64,000 nt of DNA from the NCBI GenBank assembly GCA_965224275.1, contig CBDCYR010000015.1:434001-498000 (forward strand), read 5' to 3'. The DNA comes from CAUZWH01 sp965224275 (GTDB lineage Bacteria; Pseudomonadota; Alphaproteobacteria; SHVV01). Each line of letters starts with the position of its first letter. Positions within the stretch are counted from its first letter, which is position 1. A program made the translations under genes and the position numbers. Under the pieces are notes generated by a model. The model ran no database searches, was not told the origin of the DNA, and was given only the letters and a program-made list of their open reading frames with translations. Of the stretch, positions 15,893-25,052 are shown one piece after another.

Positions 15893-17743
15893 CTACAACA
15901 GGTAGACCGCCATCTCGCCTTCACGACCGCGGATCGTCTGATTGCCCGCGGCTCTTGCTTCAATCCCCGGGCTTTTGGCGTGGGTGACATCGCTGATTGC
16001 GATCGCGACATCAACTGCATCGGGATCGAGTTGCTTGCCGAGTTGCTCCAAACGGTTGGCCGTGTTCACGGTATCGCCAACGATGGTGTAGTTGATGCGG
16101 CCGGGCGCGCCGATATTGCCGACAATAACTTCGCCTGTGTGAATGCCAATCCGCACCCGAACCGGGGCCAAGCCCCGCTCGCGCCTAGCCTTGTTCTCAG
16201 CCGCGGTAACCTCTCGGATCGCTAACGCGGCTCGACAAGCCCGTAGCGCATGATCGGGCTGTGCATCGGGAACCCCCCAAAACGCCATAATCGCATCGCC
16301 GATAAACTTGTCGATGGTGCCGCTCTCTGTCTCGATGCACTGGCTGAGACGTGCGAAGTGGTCATTGAGGAATCCTGCCGTTTCTTCGGCCGACATTGCT
16401 TCGGAAAGGGTGGTGAAGCCAACGATATCGGTGAACATTACCGTTGCTTCACGCACCATCGATTTGGAGACTGATTCCTCGCCTTGCTGAACGAGTTTGT
16501 GGACGAGGTTCTTGGGGACATAGGTCTCAAACCATTTAAGGCCGACGACCATTGAGTTGAAGGCATGCGACGCGTCGGTGAGCTCGGTAAACAGGCTTGA
16601 GCCCAAACGCGGGACACGTTCGAGCGAGAGCTCGCTGATGTCGTGGGCGGCGTTGGCGAGCTGATTGACCGGCACGCTTAAATATCGCGCGAAGAGATAG
16701 GCAAATACGAGCGAAACCAGAAGTACGATCCCGCCCGCGATCGCGGCCCAGCGCAATCGCAACAATTCGTCAAGCACATCGGATGCGGGAAAAGCGACCC
16801 CGACAAGCCAGGGCTGATCTCCATAGCGATCGATCTGGCGCGAGAGGACACCGAATTGGCGATCGCCCACGTTGACCAGGCGCACGCCGGTATTACGTTC
16901 GATTCGTTCTCGGTTACGTGCGCCGTCGCCGCTGAGGAAGCCGAGCAAAATCGGATCACCGATCTGGTCGGCGGTGGGCAGCGGCTTTTTGGGCCCGATG
17001 TCGTACTTTTCCGTCACCAGCTTGGCATGCGCCACGACGGATCGGTCGCTGTAGAGAATAAAACCCTGGCCACCGAGCTCGCGTGCAGTTTCATCGAGCA
17101 TCGTTGAGAGTTCCGCCACCCGCACATTGGCGGCGAGCACGCCAATCGGCTTGCCGTCACGAATGACTGCTGAGCGTAAGCTGATTAAGGCCTGCTTTGC
17201 GGTTTCCGGAAAAATGATCTCGCCCCAATAGGGTCCATCGCGTTTATACGCGGCCGCTGCAGCGTCACGGATTATCTTTAGTTTGCTGACGTCGACGAAT
17301 CGAAAAACAACGCCGGCCTCGGTTCGTAGGGCAAACCCCATCCGCCAGTCGGTATTGATGAACACGACGGATCGAACCTGAGGCGTTGCGGCGAGTGAAC
17401 CAGACAGGTAGGCCGCCAGCTCCGCGTCGTCGTTGATGTTGAGATCTCCAGATTTGATCTGACTGGCGAGATGCTGCAGTTGGTCTTCCGCAGGTTGCAG
17501 ATAGCTATCGATCCGTGACAACACCACGCTAATCGTCGCTTCGCTCTTATCGCGCAAGAGGCCTGTGGTGTTTTTCCAAGCGCTCCACATGCCGAGTGCG
17601 AGCACGGCAAGAACGGCAAGCGCTACCAGTCCGCCAAAGCCGAGGAGCAAGCCCCGGGTGATGTGCATTTGAAACCGACGCACACCGACTTGTCCGGATT
17701 TTGATTCCAGCGTCGCCGGGGTGGAAATCGTGTGTTCGACCAT
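15893..17743 (-). CDS. Class III adenylate cyclase with extracytoplasmic Cache-like sensor and HAMP
   Basis: 616 residues: membrane helix at about 30-52, periplasmic sensor about 55-325 (double-Cache-like, with repeated VVFINTDWRM/PYWGEIIF-type strands), second membrane helix about 328-352, HAMP linker, then a class III cyclase domain about 435-590. Catalytic landmarks are MFTDIVGFTTLSE (metal Asp), DKFIGDAIMAFWG (second metal Asp, adenine-selecting Lys) and NYTIVGDTVNTANRLE (transition-state Asn/Arg). These specify ATP rather than GTP. It makes cAMP in response to an external ligand and may feed the Crp/Fnr proteins in the window. Confidence 0.9.
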   Translation of the reverse strand: MVEHTISTPATLESKSGQVGVRRFQMHITRGLLLGFGGLVALAVLAVLALGMWSAWKNTTGLLRDKSEATISVVLSRIDSYLQPAEDQLQHLASQIKSGDLNINDDAELAAYLSGSLAATPQVRSVVFINTDWRMGFALRTEAGVVFRFVDVSKLKIIRDAAAAAYKRDGPYWGEIIFPETAKQALISLRSAVIRDGKPIGVLAANVRVAELSTMLDETARELGGQGFILYSDRSVVAHAKLVTEKYDIGPKKPLPTADQIGDPILLGFLSGDGARNRERIERNTGVRLVNVGDRQFGVLSRQIDRYGDQPWLVGVAFPASDVLDELLRLRWAAIAGGIVLLVSLVFAYLFARYLSVPVNQLANAAHDISELSLERVPRLGSSLFTELTDASHAFNSMVVGLKWFETYVPKNLVHKLVQQGEESVSKSMVREATVMFTDIVGFTTLSEAMSAEETAGFLNDHFARLSQCIETESGTIDKFIGDAIMAFWGVPDAQPDHALRACRAALAIREVTAAENKARRERGLAPVRVRIGIHTGEVIVGNIGAPGRINYTIVGDTVNTANRLEQLGKQLDPDAVDVAIAISDVTHAKSPGIEARAAGNQTIRGREGEMAVYLL

Positions 17744-17972
17744 CTCGACCGTTCGCCCAAACTTGGTCTAAACGACTTCGAAGATCTCGTAGACCGGGCC
17801 TTCCGGCGGTCGGTAGCCTGTGGCCACGCTAACGACTCGATTAAGCCAGTCGTAGTTCTCCGCGCCAGTCTCGAAAAAGGCGGAGGCGCGCAAATAATAC
17901 TCGTCTTCTCCTACCGCATCGCCGTTATTGAGCCGCTCCATCACCTCATCATTGGCGTGGCGAATGCCGCGA

Positions 17973-19366
17973 GGCTGTGTCTCGAAAGTGGTGGAAATTT
18001 GAGGATGGCGTAATCTCCGGGTGACAAGACAACCACCCAACCGGCGGCTAGCACCGCCAAGGAGATCACGCCATGAAGAACACTACCGAGACTTCTGCGC
18101 TTTCGCTACTGGCCAATGACGCCGGCTATGATCCGCTCGAGGACCGGCTGCGGGAGAACATCAGATCCACGATCGAGGCCGTTTTTGAGGAGGAACTTGC
18201 GCAGTTTCTCGGGCGCTGCCGATACGGTCGAGAGGACGCGCTTCGGCAAGGGTATCGGAACGGGCACCGGGAGCGGCAACTGACGGGGACATTCGGGACC
18301 GAGAGGGTGAGCGTGCCGCGTGCGCGGATCGTTGAGGAAGACGGTCGGGCGTCGGAATGGCGTTCGCGGGCGCTGCCGCGCTACCAGCGGCTGACCAGAA
18401 AGGCCGAGGCGCTGATCGCTTCGGTGTATCTGTCCGGAACCAACACGCGGCGGGTGAAACGCGCGCTGTTCGGGCTCTTCGGGGGTGCTGTGAGCAAGGA
18501 CGTTGTGAGCCGGGCGTGGCGCAAGGTGAAGGTCGATTGGGACGCCTGGTGCAGCCGTGGCCTCGCGGATGAGGATATCGTTCGGCTGATCCTTGACGGC
18601 ACTGTGATCAAGACCCGACTGGACCGCAAGGCCACCAACATCTCGGTTCTCGCGGCTATAGGGGTGCGCCGGGATGGCCAGAAGGTCTTGCTTTCGATCG
18701 GGAATATGGGCGGAGAAAGCCAGGCGGCGTGGCGCCAGTTCCTCGACGACCTTGATGCGCGTGGACTGAAACGGCCCGGGTTTGTCATCGTCGATGGCGC
18801 GCCGGGACTGGAGGCGGCTCTGTCGGCGCTTTGGGGCGATGACCTTCCCGTTCAACGCTGCACCGTGCACAAGCACCGCAACCTTCTGGGTCATGCTCCC
18901 AAACACATGCATGACGAGCTGAGCGAAGATTACCGCGATATGATCTATGCCGACACTGCCTCCGAGGTGGAAACCCGCCGCAAGGCGTTTGTCCGCAAGT
19001 GGCGGCTGAAATGCAGGGCCGTCGCGGACAGCCTCGCAGAAGCGGGCGACAAGCTCTTTACCTTCACGCGCCTGTCCAAGAGCCAATGGAAATCAGCCCG
19101 AACGACCAACGCCATTGAGCGTCTCAACGAGGAGTTCAAGCGCCGGATCAAAACACAGACCGTGCTGCCGTGTCCCGAAACAGTGCCGATGCTCCTCTGG
19201 GCGCTCCTCGCTTGCGGCCAAATCCAGATGCGCAAAGTCGATGGATGGGAAACCCTCGATCAGCTAATCGCCGACGAAACCCTTGACCGCGCGGCCTGAC
19301 CGCCGCAAAACTCAACCCGCTCGGAGAGGCGCCAAAACCAATTTCCACCACTTTCGAGACACAGCC
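17973..19366. mobile_element. Complete IS256-family insertion sequence (1394 bp)
   Basis: Both ends carry a perfect 27-bp terminal inverted repeat starting GGCTGTGTCTCGAAAGTGG (17973-17999 and 19340-19366). The 8-bp target duplication TGCCGCGA is directly outside each end (17965-17972 and 19367-19374), the size expected for IS256 relatives. It contains one transposase gene. An internal piece of the same sequence occurs again at 59289-59780. Confidence 0.96.
18073..19299 (+). CDS. IS256-family (mutator-type) transposase
   Basis: A 408-residue DDE transposase. The first Asp lies in LILDGTVIKTRLD, the second in FVIVDGAPGLEAAL, and the Glu in NAIERLNEEFKRRIKT, with the RCTVHKHRN element between, all family hallmarks. 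The N terminus holds the DNA-binding region (FLGRCRYGREDALRQGYRNG). The frame is intact and lies within perfect inverted repeats, so the copy may be active. Confidence 0.95.
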   Translation: MKNTTETSALSLLANDAGYDPLEDRLRENIRSTIEAVFEEELAQFLGRCRYGREDALRQGYRNGHRERQLTGTFGTERVSVPRARIVEEDGRASEWRSRALPRYQRLTRKAEALIASVYLSGTNTRRVKRALFGLFGGAVSKDVVSRAWRKVKVDWDAWCSRGLADEDIVRLILDGTVIKTRLDRKATNISVLAAIGVRRDGQKVLLSIGNMGGESQAAWRQFLDDLDARGLKRPGFVIVDGAPGLEAALSALWGDDLPVQRCTVHKHRNLLGHAPKHMHDELSEDYRDMIYADTASEVETRRKAFVRKWRLKCRAVADSLAEAGDKLFTFTRLSKSQWKSARTTNAIERLNEEFKRRIKTQTVLPCPETVPMLLWALLACGQIQMRKVDGWETLDQLIADETLDRAA

Positions 19367-19775
19367 TGCCGCGATACGTCATGTAGATCATCTCACGGTC
19401 CTCGGTTAGCAGAGTGATCCGCACGTCGAGCAGAAATGAACCATCCGCGCGCTCCAGGATCCAATCGCCACCACCCGGCAGCACCATACCGCTCAGTCGC
19501 GCGCCTTCGAAGCTGCCACCGCTCACGTATACGATGCGCCGCGTTCCAGTCGGCGTGCCGCTGATGACCTGAGGCTTTTCGACTTCAAGTGCAAGGGTCA
19601 TCAAGTGGGCGGTCCGAATCTCTGACATAAACGGCCTCGGGAGAAGTTCTGCGAAGACTAAGTGTCTCGGGCAGTCCGCACCAACCGGGTCAGTGTATGG
19701 TCTTATACCCCACCCAAGAGCGTTAGGCTTGCGCTACCGAGCGCAAGAGGGTCGCGCACCATCAACCGCTTCGGA

Positions 19776-20852
19776 CTACGACGACTCGGTGACCGCATCG
19801 ACTCGGTGATCCATTATTCGACGCCACAACGGTGGCACCAGAGCCACTATCAGCATGGCCGAATATCCCCCCGGCAGGTGCGGACTATCGGGCCGCGACT
19901 CCAGAAGTTGGTAGCGCCGCCCGGCATGCAAGTGATGGTCGGCGTGCCGACCAAGTTGAAACAAGTACCAGTTGGTAAGCGGGGAGTCGGTGTCCCACGA
20001 ATGGCGCGCCGCGACGGGCTCGGGTGATCCGTTGTGCTCGCTGCGGACAAGACCATAGTGCTCGATGTAGTCGGTTAGCTCGAGTTCAACGACGGCGACG
20101 AGGCTTTGTGCGGCGAAGAACAAAACTCCAGTCCAGCCGAACGCCGATAAAATCGCTCCGTAGAGTATGATAATCGCAATGCCGTAGCGCACCATCGGGT
20201 TTGATAGCGATCTCGGATTTCGGCCGCGCCGCACCAGGCGGGCACATTCGATCTGCCATGCACTGGCTAATCCACTAAGGATCACGCGTGGAAGAAACGA
20301 ATAGTAGCCCTCACCCTTGCGCGCCGTTGCCGGGTCAGTGCGCAGTCCAACATTGCGGTGGTGACCGTGAACGTGCTCGATACTGAAATGCGGGTACGAC
20401 GCGCCCATCATCAAAATGGTCGCGAGAGATCGCTCGCCCCAGTGGAGGCGGTGCATCAATTCATGGGCCACTGTAATCCCGAGGGCACCGCTGCTAAGAC
20501 CTATTGAAAGCGTCACGCCGACAATTTCGACAGCCGAGAGGTCGAGGTTCGACGTCGCCCACAGACCGACCGCGATCAAAATGATCTGAACGGGGGCGGC
20601 GAGCCAAAGGGGCCAGCGCCAGACCCAATCGCGCTCCAGATCTTCCGTTTCGCCGGCACCAGGATTACGACGGTCGGCCGGCAACACCAAATCAACGATC
20701 GGATCGACGGCAAACAGGAGAATGAGTGTGAGGAAAGTCCACCACCCCCCTGCCACGAAACCAACGATCACGCTCGCGGGGATGAAATATGCGTGCCAGA
20801 ACAAGAGTTGCCGTCGTCGCATTATTGTTGCGGCCTCTGCTGTGTCAGCCAT
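19776..20852 (-). CDS. AlkB-type alkane 1-monooxygenase / membrane fatty-acid desaturase superfamily
   Basis: A 358-residue membrane di-iron enzyme with several hydrophobic spans. The histidine boxes are all present: HELMH (His130, His134), EHVHGHHRNV (His160-His165), DYIEHYGL (His265) and LGRHADHHLHAGRRYQLL (His303, His306, His307). The last motif and the EHYGL box are diagnostic of AlkB rather than of desaturases. It would hydroxylate the terminal carbon of medium-chain alkanes or related compounds using rubredoxin electrons; no rubredoxin is adjacent. Divergent from an EamA exporter gene. Confidence 0.88.
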   Translation of the reverse strand: MADTAEAATIMRRRQLLFWHAYFIPASVIVGFVAGGWWTFLTLILLFAVDPIVDLVLPADRRNPGAGETEDLERDWVWRWPLWLAAPVQIILIAVGLWATSNLDLSAVEIVGVTLSIGLSSGALGITVAHELMHRLHWGERSLATILMMGASYPHFSIEHVHGHHRNVGLRTDPATARKGEGYYSFLPRVILSGLASAWQIECARLVRRGRNPRSLSNPMVRYGIAIIILYGAILSAFGWTGVLFFAAQSLVAVVELELTDYIEHYGLVRSEHNGSPEPVAARHSWDTDSPLTNWYLFQLGRHADHHLHAGRRYQLLESRPDSPHLPGGYSAMLIVALVPPLWRRIMDHRVDAVTESS

Positions 20853-20958
20853 TGCTCCCCAACAACATGGGGAATGTCGCTCGGCAATGCCAGCGTAGTT
20901 TGACCCAACGCGTCAGTACGCTACGGTCGCCGCCCGCCCCTCACAAAGACGAACAATC

Positions 20959-21888
20959 GTGACCACCGCGCCCATCGCAACCTCGCGCGCGCAACTATTG
21001 CCGCTGATCGCTATTTTCGCGGGCTCTGCATGCTTTGCTCTAACCCCGGTATTCGTCAGATTTGCCGATGTTGGTCCCATCGCGGCTGGCTTTTGGCGAA
21101 TGATCATCGCGCTGCCGATCGTCTGGACCTGGTTCCAGATCGAAAAACGACGTCTCCCAGAGCGAGCGATCCGGGTCCGATCGCCGCGCGATACGATCTG
21201 GTTGGTCGCGTCAGCCATCGCAATTACCGTGGATTTATCGCTTTGGCACAGCTCGTTTCTCTATACCTCGGTTGCCAACGCGGCTCTGCTCGGAAGCTTG
21301 CATCCGATCGTCGTTGCGATTGGTGCGTGGCTGCTGTTTCGCGAGACCATTACCGGCGTGTTCATGGTTGGACTGGTGATCGCTATAGCCGGTTCGATCG
21401 TTCTGGCTCGAGCTGGAGCAACGGGATTCTCGAGCATCGCGCTGGGCGACATTCTCGCACTTCTGTCGACCTTCGGTTTCAGCGCCTACGCATTGAGCTT
21501 GAAGCGCCTTCGGCAGACGATGTCGACGGCAACGATCATGCTTTGGACGCTGACCCTAGCGCCGCTGATGCTATTGCCGATGGCTGCAATTGTTGGCGAA
21601 ACCCTGATCCCGCAGTCGCTACAAGGCTGGGGAGTCGTGATCGGTTTTGCGCTGATTGGTAATGTCGCGGGCCAGAGCATGACGACCTATGCCTTCGCAC
21701 ATTTGCCGGCATCGTTCAGTTCAGTGACCTTATTGATCGTGCCAGTCATTGCGGCGCTATTGGCGTGGGTGTTGTTTCAAGAAGCTATTTCGGTGCTACA
21801 GGCGCTCGCAGGCATGACCGTCCTGGGCGGTATCGTCGTCGCCGAACGCGGCCGACGCGGACCAAGAGCTCTGTCGTCTACCTCGTAA
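20959..21888 (+). CDS. EamA/DMT family transporter
   Basis: A 309-residue protein with ten hydrophobic helices arranged as two EamA repeats (first about 10-145, second about 155-300). Landmarks are FAGSACFALTPVFVRFA in repeat one and AYALSLKRL opening repeat two, with PVIAALLAWVLFQE near the end. It starts at GTG (20959) and is divergent from the AlkB gene. Such proteins export or exchange small metabolites across the inner membrane; the substrate is unknown. Confidence 0.85.
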   Translation: MTTAPIATSRAQLLPLIAIFAGSACFALTPVFVRFADVGPIAAGFWRMIIALPIVWTWFQIEKRRLPERAIRVRSPRDTIWLVASAIAITVDLSLWHSSFLYTSVANAALLGSLHPIVVAIGAWLLFRETITGVFMVGLVIAIAGSIVLARAGATGFSSIALGDILALLSTFGFSAYALSLKRLRQTMSTATIMLWTLTLAPLMLLPMAAIVGETLIPQSLQGWGVVIGFALIGNVAGQSMTTYAFAHLPASFSSVTLLIVPVIAALLAWVLFQEAISVLQALAGMTVLGGIVVAERGRRGPRALSSTS

Positions 21889-21901
21889 TCTTGTCGAACG
21901 G

Positions 21902-22312
21902 TTATTTTGCGGCTTTTTTCAGATACGCGACCACATTCTCGCGATCAGCAATTTTCTTAAAGCGCGCGGTCATCCTGCTCTTGGCCTTTTTTACCCCGAG
22001 GTAGGCCGCGAGATATTTCTTCGGGTTCACCAGGTATTTGACGATCTCTTCCTCGGTCCAAACCAAACCCTTCTTACGCGCGTCGACATACGAGCTTGAA
22101 TACTTGAAGCCCTCGATACTGCCAGCCGTGCGGCCAATGATATTCTTAAGCGTGGGCCCGAGTTTTTTCTTTGCGGGGTCAAGCGAGTGACACGCAGAAC
22201 ATTTCTTGAACACCTTCGCACCTGCGTCGGCATCGCCCGCGGCGAACGAGGTTTGGCTCATGGCCGTCACCGTTATGATTACGACACATGCCGTAAGTAA
22301 TTTGGACACCAT
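21902..22312 (-). CDS. Soluble c-type cytochrome (class I)
   Basis: 136 residues with a cleavable signal peptide (TSFA|AGDADAG). The haem attachment motif is CSACH (Cys38-His42), followed by KKLGPTLKNIIGRTAG, the typical class I segment. The Met axial ligand is probably in KAKSRMTARF, and the closing helix is VVAYLKKA. The start at 22312 has a GAGGAGG site 6 bp upstream; a 31-codon upstream extension has none. Periplasmic electron carrier, resembling cytochrome c2/c550. Monocistronic, converging on the EamA gene. Confidence 0.9.
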   Translation of the reverse strand: MVSKLLTACVVIITVTAMSQTSFAAGDADAGAKVFKKCSACHSLDPAKKKLGPTLKNIIGRTAGSIEGFKYSSSYVDARKKGLVWTEEEIVKYLVNPKKYLAAYLGVKKAKSRMTARFKKIADRENVVAYLKKAAK

Positions 22313-22459
22313 AGGTTGCCTCCTCGTCACTCGGTGTTGACTAAGTGCGGGCAGGGTAACACCGACCCACACGCCAACGATGGGTCCGATTAACCTCTCG
22401 CGCAACAGGTCTCACTGACTTGTTACCAAAACGGCGCCAATTGACGGTTCACGCGCGTT

Positions 22460-22918
22460 TTAGTGTTCGCCCCCGATTGCATAACCTAGTATCTGCACAA
22501 CTTGCTCGGGTGTTTCGGCAACCGCCAAGGCCCCGGCGTCGACTTCCTTGAGCGCGTGCGTGAGGTCAGGGTCGTGCAGCGTAATGTAGGGCTTGCCAAG
22601 TGCCGCCGCGTAGCCGGCGTCGAACGCTGCATTCCACTGGCGAAACTTGTCGCCAAACCTGATGACCGCAATATCTGCACGATCGAGCAGACTGCGTGTG
22701 CGAATTGCGTTGATTTTCGCACTTTTATGGTCTCGCCAGAAGGCGTCGGATTCTTCGCCGAGGATGCGCGTGCCACAATCGTCGCTGGCCGCGTGGTCAG
22801 TGATCGGAGAGGCCAGCTGGACCGGTAGCTCCGCGTCGTCAACGCCGCTTCGGATCCGATCGCGCCAATCGGTATGAATTTCGCCTGACAGATAAACCGT
22901 CCAACGGTCTTGATCCAC
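22460..22918 (-). CDS. ytoQ: YtoQ family protein
   Basis: A 152-residue protein matching the YtoQ family throughout: WTVYLSGEIHTDWR at the N terminus, SPITDHAASDDCG, FWRDHKSAKINAIRTR, RFGDKFRQWNAAFDAGYAAALGKP and a closing ALKEVDAGALAVAETPEQV stretch (landmarks only). The fold is thought to resemble nucleoside 2-deoxyribosyltransferases, but the biochemical role is unknown. Two palindromes matching the TetR site at 23731 lie 123 and 213 bp upstream, so the adjacent TetR regulator may control it. Confidence 0.88.
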   Translation of the reverse strand: MDQDRWTVYLSGEIHTDWRDRIRSGVDDAELPVQLASPITDHAASDDCGTRILGEESDAFWRDHKSAKINAIRTRSLLDRADIAVIRFGDKFRQWNAAFDAGYAAALGKPYITLHDPDLTHALKEVDAGALAVAETPEQVVQILGYAIGGEH

Positions 22919-23040
22919 CTACGCCTCCCTGGTTATCTCATGCCATCTTAGCGATTTTCGCGGACATGGTCGACGGTCTCAAATCGTGGAAGGCGACCAC
23001 TGCGATAGTCAATTATCGTCTGGAAACCTAATCATATTGC

Positions 23041-23144
23041 CCAAACGTTCGTTCATGATAAATCTGTATGCCTGACGTTACTTGCCCACTTAGGCCATAC
23101 CGACCGGACGAAATATTTGTACTTTAATTCCCAAACGAGCGTTT
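23041..23144. promoter_or_regulatory. Two candidate TetR half/palindromic sites upstream of ytoQ
   Basis: CCAAACGTTCGTTCATG (23041-23057) shares its first 11 bases with the palindrome at the tetR start. CCAAACGAGCGTTT (23131-23144) contains the symmetrical AAACG-AG-CGTTT. They lie in the 246-bp gap between the tetR stop and the ytoQ start, where the ytoQ promoter must be. Confidence 0.5.
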
Positions 23145-23164
23145 TTATAGACGTGACTGGCTAA

Positions 23165-23725
23165 TTAGGTGGTCAATAAATCGCCTAATTCTGCGACCGC
23201 ACTGTCGAAGTGGGCGTGTTCATGATCTATTTGGCTCAGCATGAGCGCACCCTGAATTCGCGCAAGCGTTGCCGCTGCAATTAAAGTCGCATCTGCTTCG
23301 GTGTATCGGTCATTTAGAATGGCGGTAACTGCTGCGGTCCAATCGTTGAAATAACGGCGTGTGAGTTCGTTGAATTCAGCGATTCGATCGCCTACCTCGA
23401 GTGCGATATTCGCCATCAAACAACCCCCTCGCCGACTACCGAAATAGTCGTTAATGGCGCGACAAAATTCGTTCAGGCGATCCTGCGGCGATTTATCGTC
23501 CTGGTAGGCAATCCAGAAAATGCGATCCCAACTCTCAGCAATGTATTTTTCCAGAGCGGCTTCTGCGAGCCCCTGCTTACTCGGGAAATAGTGATAAAGA
23601 CTACCTTTCAACAGCCCGCAAGACGCACTTATGTCTGCGACAGAGGTGTTGTGATAACCCTGCGTTCGAAACAAATGCAGGGCTGCATCAAGGATTTTCT
23701 CGCGATCGGTTTTTTGAATAGCCAT
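23165..23725 (-). CDS. TetR/AcrR family transcriptional regulator
   Basis: 186 residues. The N-terminal three-helix DNA-binding domain is clear (REKILDAALHLFRTQGYHNT, then SVADISASCGLLKGSLYHYFPSK, residues 7-52). The helical ligand-binding domain follows, with GGCLMANIALEVGD, as in AcuR/TetR_C relatives. I chose ATG 23725 over the TTG at 23734. A near-perfect palindrome sits at 23731-23747 immediately before the start, implying autorepression, and similar sites occur before ytoQ. An MFS carrier gene ends 70 bp upstream. Confidence 0.9.
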   Translation of the reverse strand: MAIQKTDREKILDAALHLFRTQGYHNTSVADISASCGLLKGSLYHYFPSKQGLAEAALEKYIAESWDRIFWIAYQDDKSPQDRLNEFCRAINDYFGSRRGGCLMANIALEVGDRIAEFNELTRRYFNDWTAAVTAILNDRYTEADATLIAAATLARIQGALMLSQIDHEHAHFDSAVAELGDLLTT

Positions 23726-23730
23726 AACAA

Positions 23731-23747
23731 CCAAACGTTCGCTTGGT
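23731..23747. promoter_or_regulatory. TetR autoregulatory palindrome
   Basis: The sequence CCAAACGTTCGCTTGG, with its flanking A and T, reads almost identically on both strands (CCAA-RCG-WW-CGY-TTGG). It lies 6 bp upstream of the tetR ATG, overlapping where RNA polymerase or the ribosome would bind. Confidence 0.6.
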
Positions 23748-23795
23748 AATAAAACCCTGCCGTTTTGTCAACACATTCGATCGTTGATTGGGCTC

Positions 23796-25043
23796 TTATT
23801 TTTCCATTTCGTAAAGAACCCTTCGGCGCCACAAAACCGTGACGGCGACGGCGACGAGGACGATTACAGCAGCGGCCCCCACTGGTAACTGGAGTCCCAG
23901 ATATTCCGACGCACCTCCCAAACCTATCGCACCGATTGACGGACCACCGCGAAAAATCAACCCATAGAGACTAAGCAAACGGCCACGCATCTCTGAGGCT
24001 ACGGTTGCTTGAAGCAATGTGAGCGAACCCACCCCATAGGCGACCATCGTGAAGCCGACAATCGCCAACGCAGGAATAGCGACTTCGACGCTTCGCACGG
24101 TGGCAAATACCAGTAAAGCGAGCGCCGACACCGCCGTACTTACCAGGACAGTGTTGACCAATCCGACTCGGCCCCGCAATTCTGCCATTAATATGCCGCC
24201 TGCGACCGCACCGAGACCGACCGTCGCGGTGAAAATGGCCAACAGCGCCGCCCCACCTCCAAATACGTCGTCGGCGAACCCGGGCAAGAGTTCGACAAAG
24301 GGTCGCGCCAGCACGAACGAGGTAACCATGAGAAGGAGCAGCGGCGCGATTCCGGGGTGACGCACGGCAAACATGACCCCTTCGACTATCGACTTAAAGA
24401 TCGAGTCGCCAGAGTGGATTTTGCTGTGTTCTTCAACAATCTCGATCCGAAACAGGAACAACAGAAAAATCACGTATGTCGCGGTGTTGATGGCAAAGGT
24501 CGGCGCAATGCCCGCACTAACGATAACAAACCCACCGATCGCTGGTCCCACGAAGCGGGCAAGGTTAAAGACCACCGAATTGACCGCGATGGCACTCGCG
24601 ACATCTTCCTGACGGACAAGGCTGGGGATTAGCGCCAAACGCGCCGGTTGATTAAACGCAGCTACAATGCCCGTTGCGAGCGTCAGGAGCAGCAGCCATT
24701 CGACCGTGATTAACCCGGCCGCAGTAAGTGCGGTTAACGTTGTCGCCTGAACTAAACGCAGCACTGTTGCCAGTTGAAGAATGCGTAACCGCGATCGGCG
24801 ATCCGCTATGGCGCCGCCGATGGGACCCAGAATGATCGAGGGAAACAGGTCGGCGAAAGCCATCAGCCCGAGCCAAGCTCCCGATTCGGTGAGTTGCCAG
24901 GTTAACCAACCGATCGCGAGCCGTTGCATCCATGACCCAACCAACGAAATCGCGTTTCCCGAGATGTAGATGCGGTAGTTACGATTCTGCAGCGCTCGCA
25001 CGATGCTGCTGACGCGTACGACATTGACGAGCCACTCGATCAT
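23796..25043 (-). CDS. MFS transporter of the EntS/MFS_3 type
   Basis: A 415-residue protein with about 12 hydrophobic helices. The opening RNYRIYISGNAISLVGSWMQ, the motif-A-like GPIGGAIADRRSRLR loop between helices 2 and 3, and NQPARLALIPSLV are typical of the drug/siderophore-exporter branch. The second half starts near residue 205. The substrate is unknown. It lies upstream of, and in the same direction as, tetR; the 70-bp gap contains a TetR-type operator, so tetR has its own promoter. Confidence 0.85.
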   Translation of the reverse strand: MIEWLVNVVRVSSIVRALQNRNYRIYISGNAISLVGSWMQRLAIGWLTWQLTESGAWLGLMAFADLFPSIILGPIGGAIADRRSRLRILQLATVLRLVQATTLTALTAAGLITVEWLLLLTLATGIVAAFNQPARLALIPSLVRQEDVASAIAVNSVVFNLARFVGPAIGGFVIVSAGIAPTFAINTATYVIFLLFLFRIEIVEEHSKIHSGDSIFKSIVEGVMFAVRHPGIAPLLLLMVTSFVLARPFVELLPGFADDVFGGGAALLAIFTATVGLGAVAGGILMAELRGRVGLVNTVLVSTAVSALALLVFATVRSVEVAIPALAIVGFTMVAYGVGSLTLLQATVASEMRGRLLSLYGLIFRGGPSIGAIGLGGASEYLGLQLPVGAAAVIVLVAVAVTVLWRRRVLYEMEK

Positions 25044-25052
25044 GATGGGATT

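Larger units (their letters stand above)
17768..19628 (-). pseudogene. DUF3237 family protein gene, interrupted by IS256-family element
   Basis: The 5' part (19628 down to 19367) encodes the DUF3237 N-terminal strands up to EDREMIYMTYRG. The 3' part (17964 down to 17768) continues with IRHANDEVMERL, the conserved ASAFFETGAENYDWLNR block and VYEIFEVV. Excising the IS and one 8-bp target copy gives 459 bp, exactly 152 codons plus stop, the usual length of this small beta-barrel family. The gene is therefore inactivated by one clean insertion. It is downstream of and co-directional with nothing obvious; the cyclase lies beyond it. Confidence 0.92.

Noticed and set aside
18106..19086. 326-residue minus-strand ORF inside the IS256 element
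   Set aside because: Shadow of the transposase; proline/arginine-rich without family features.
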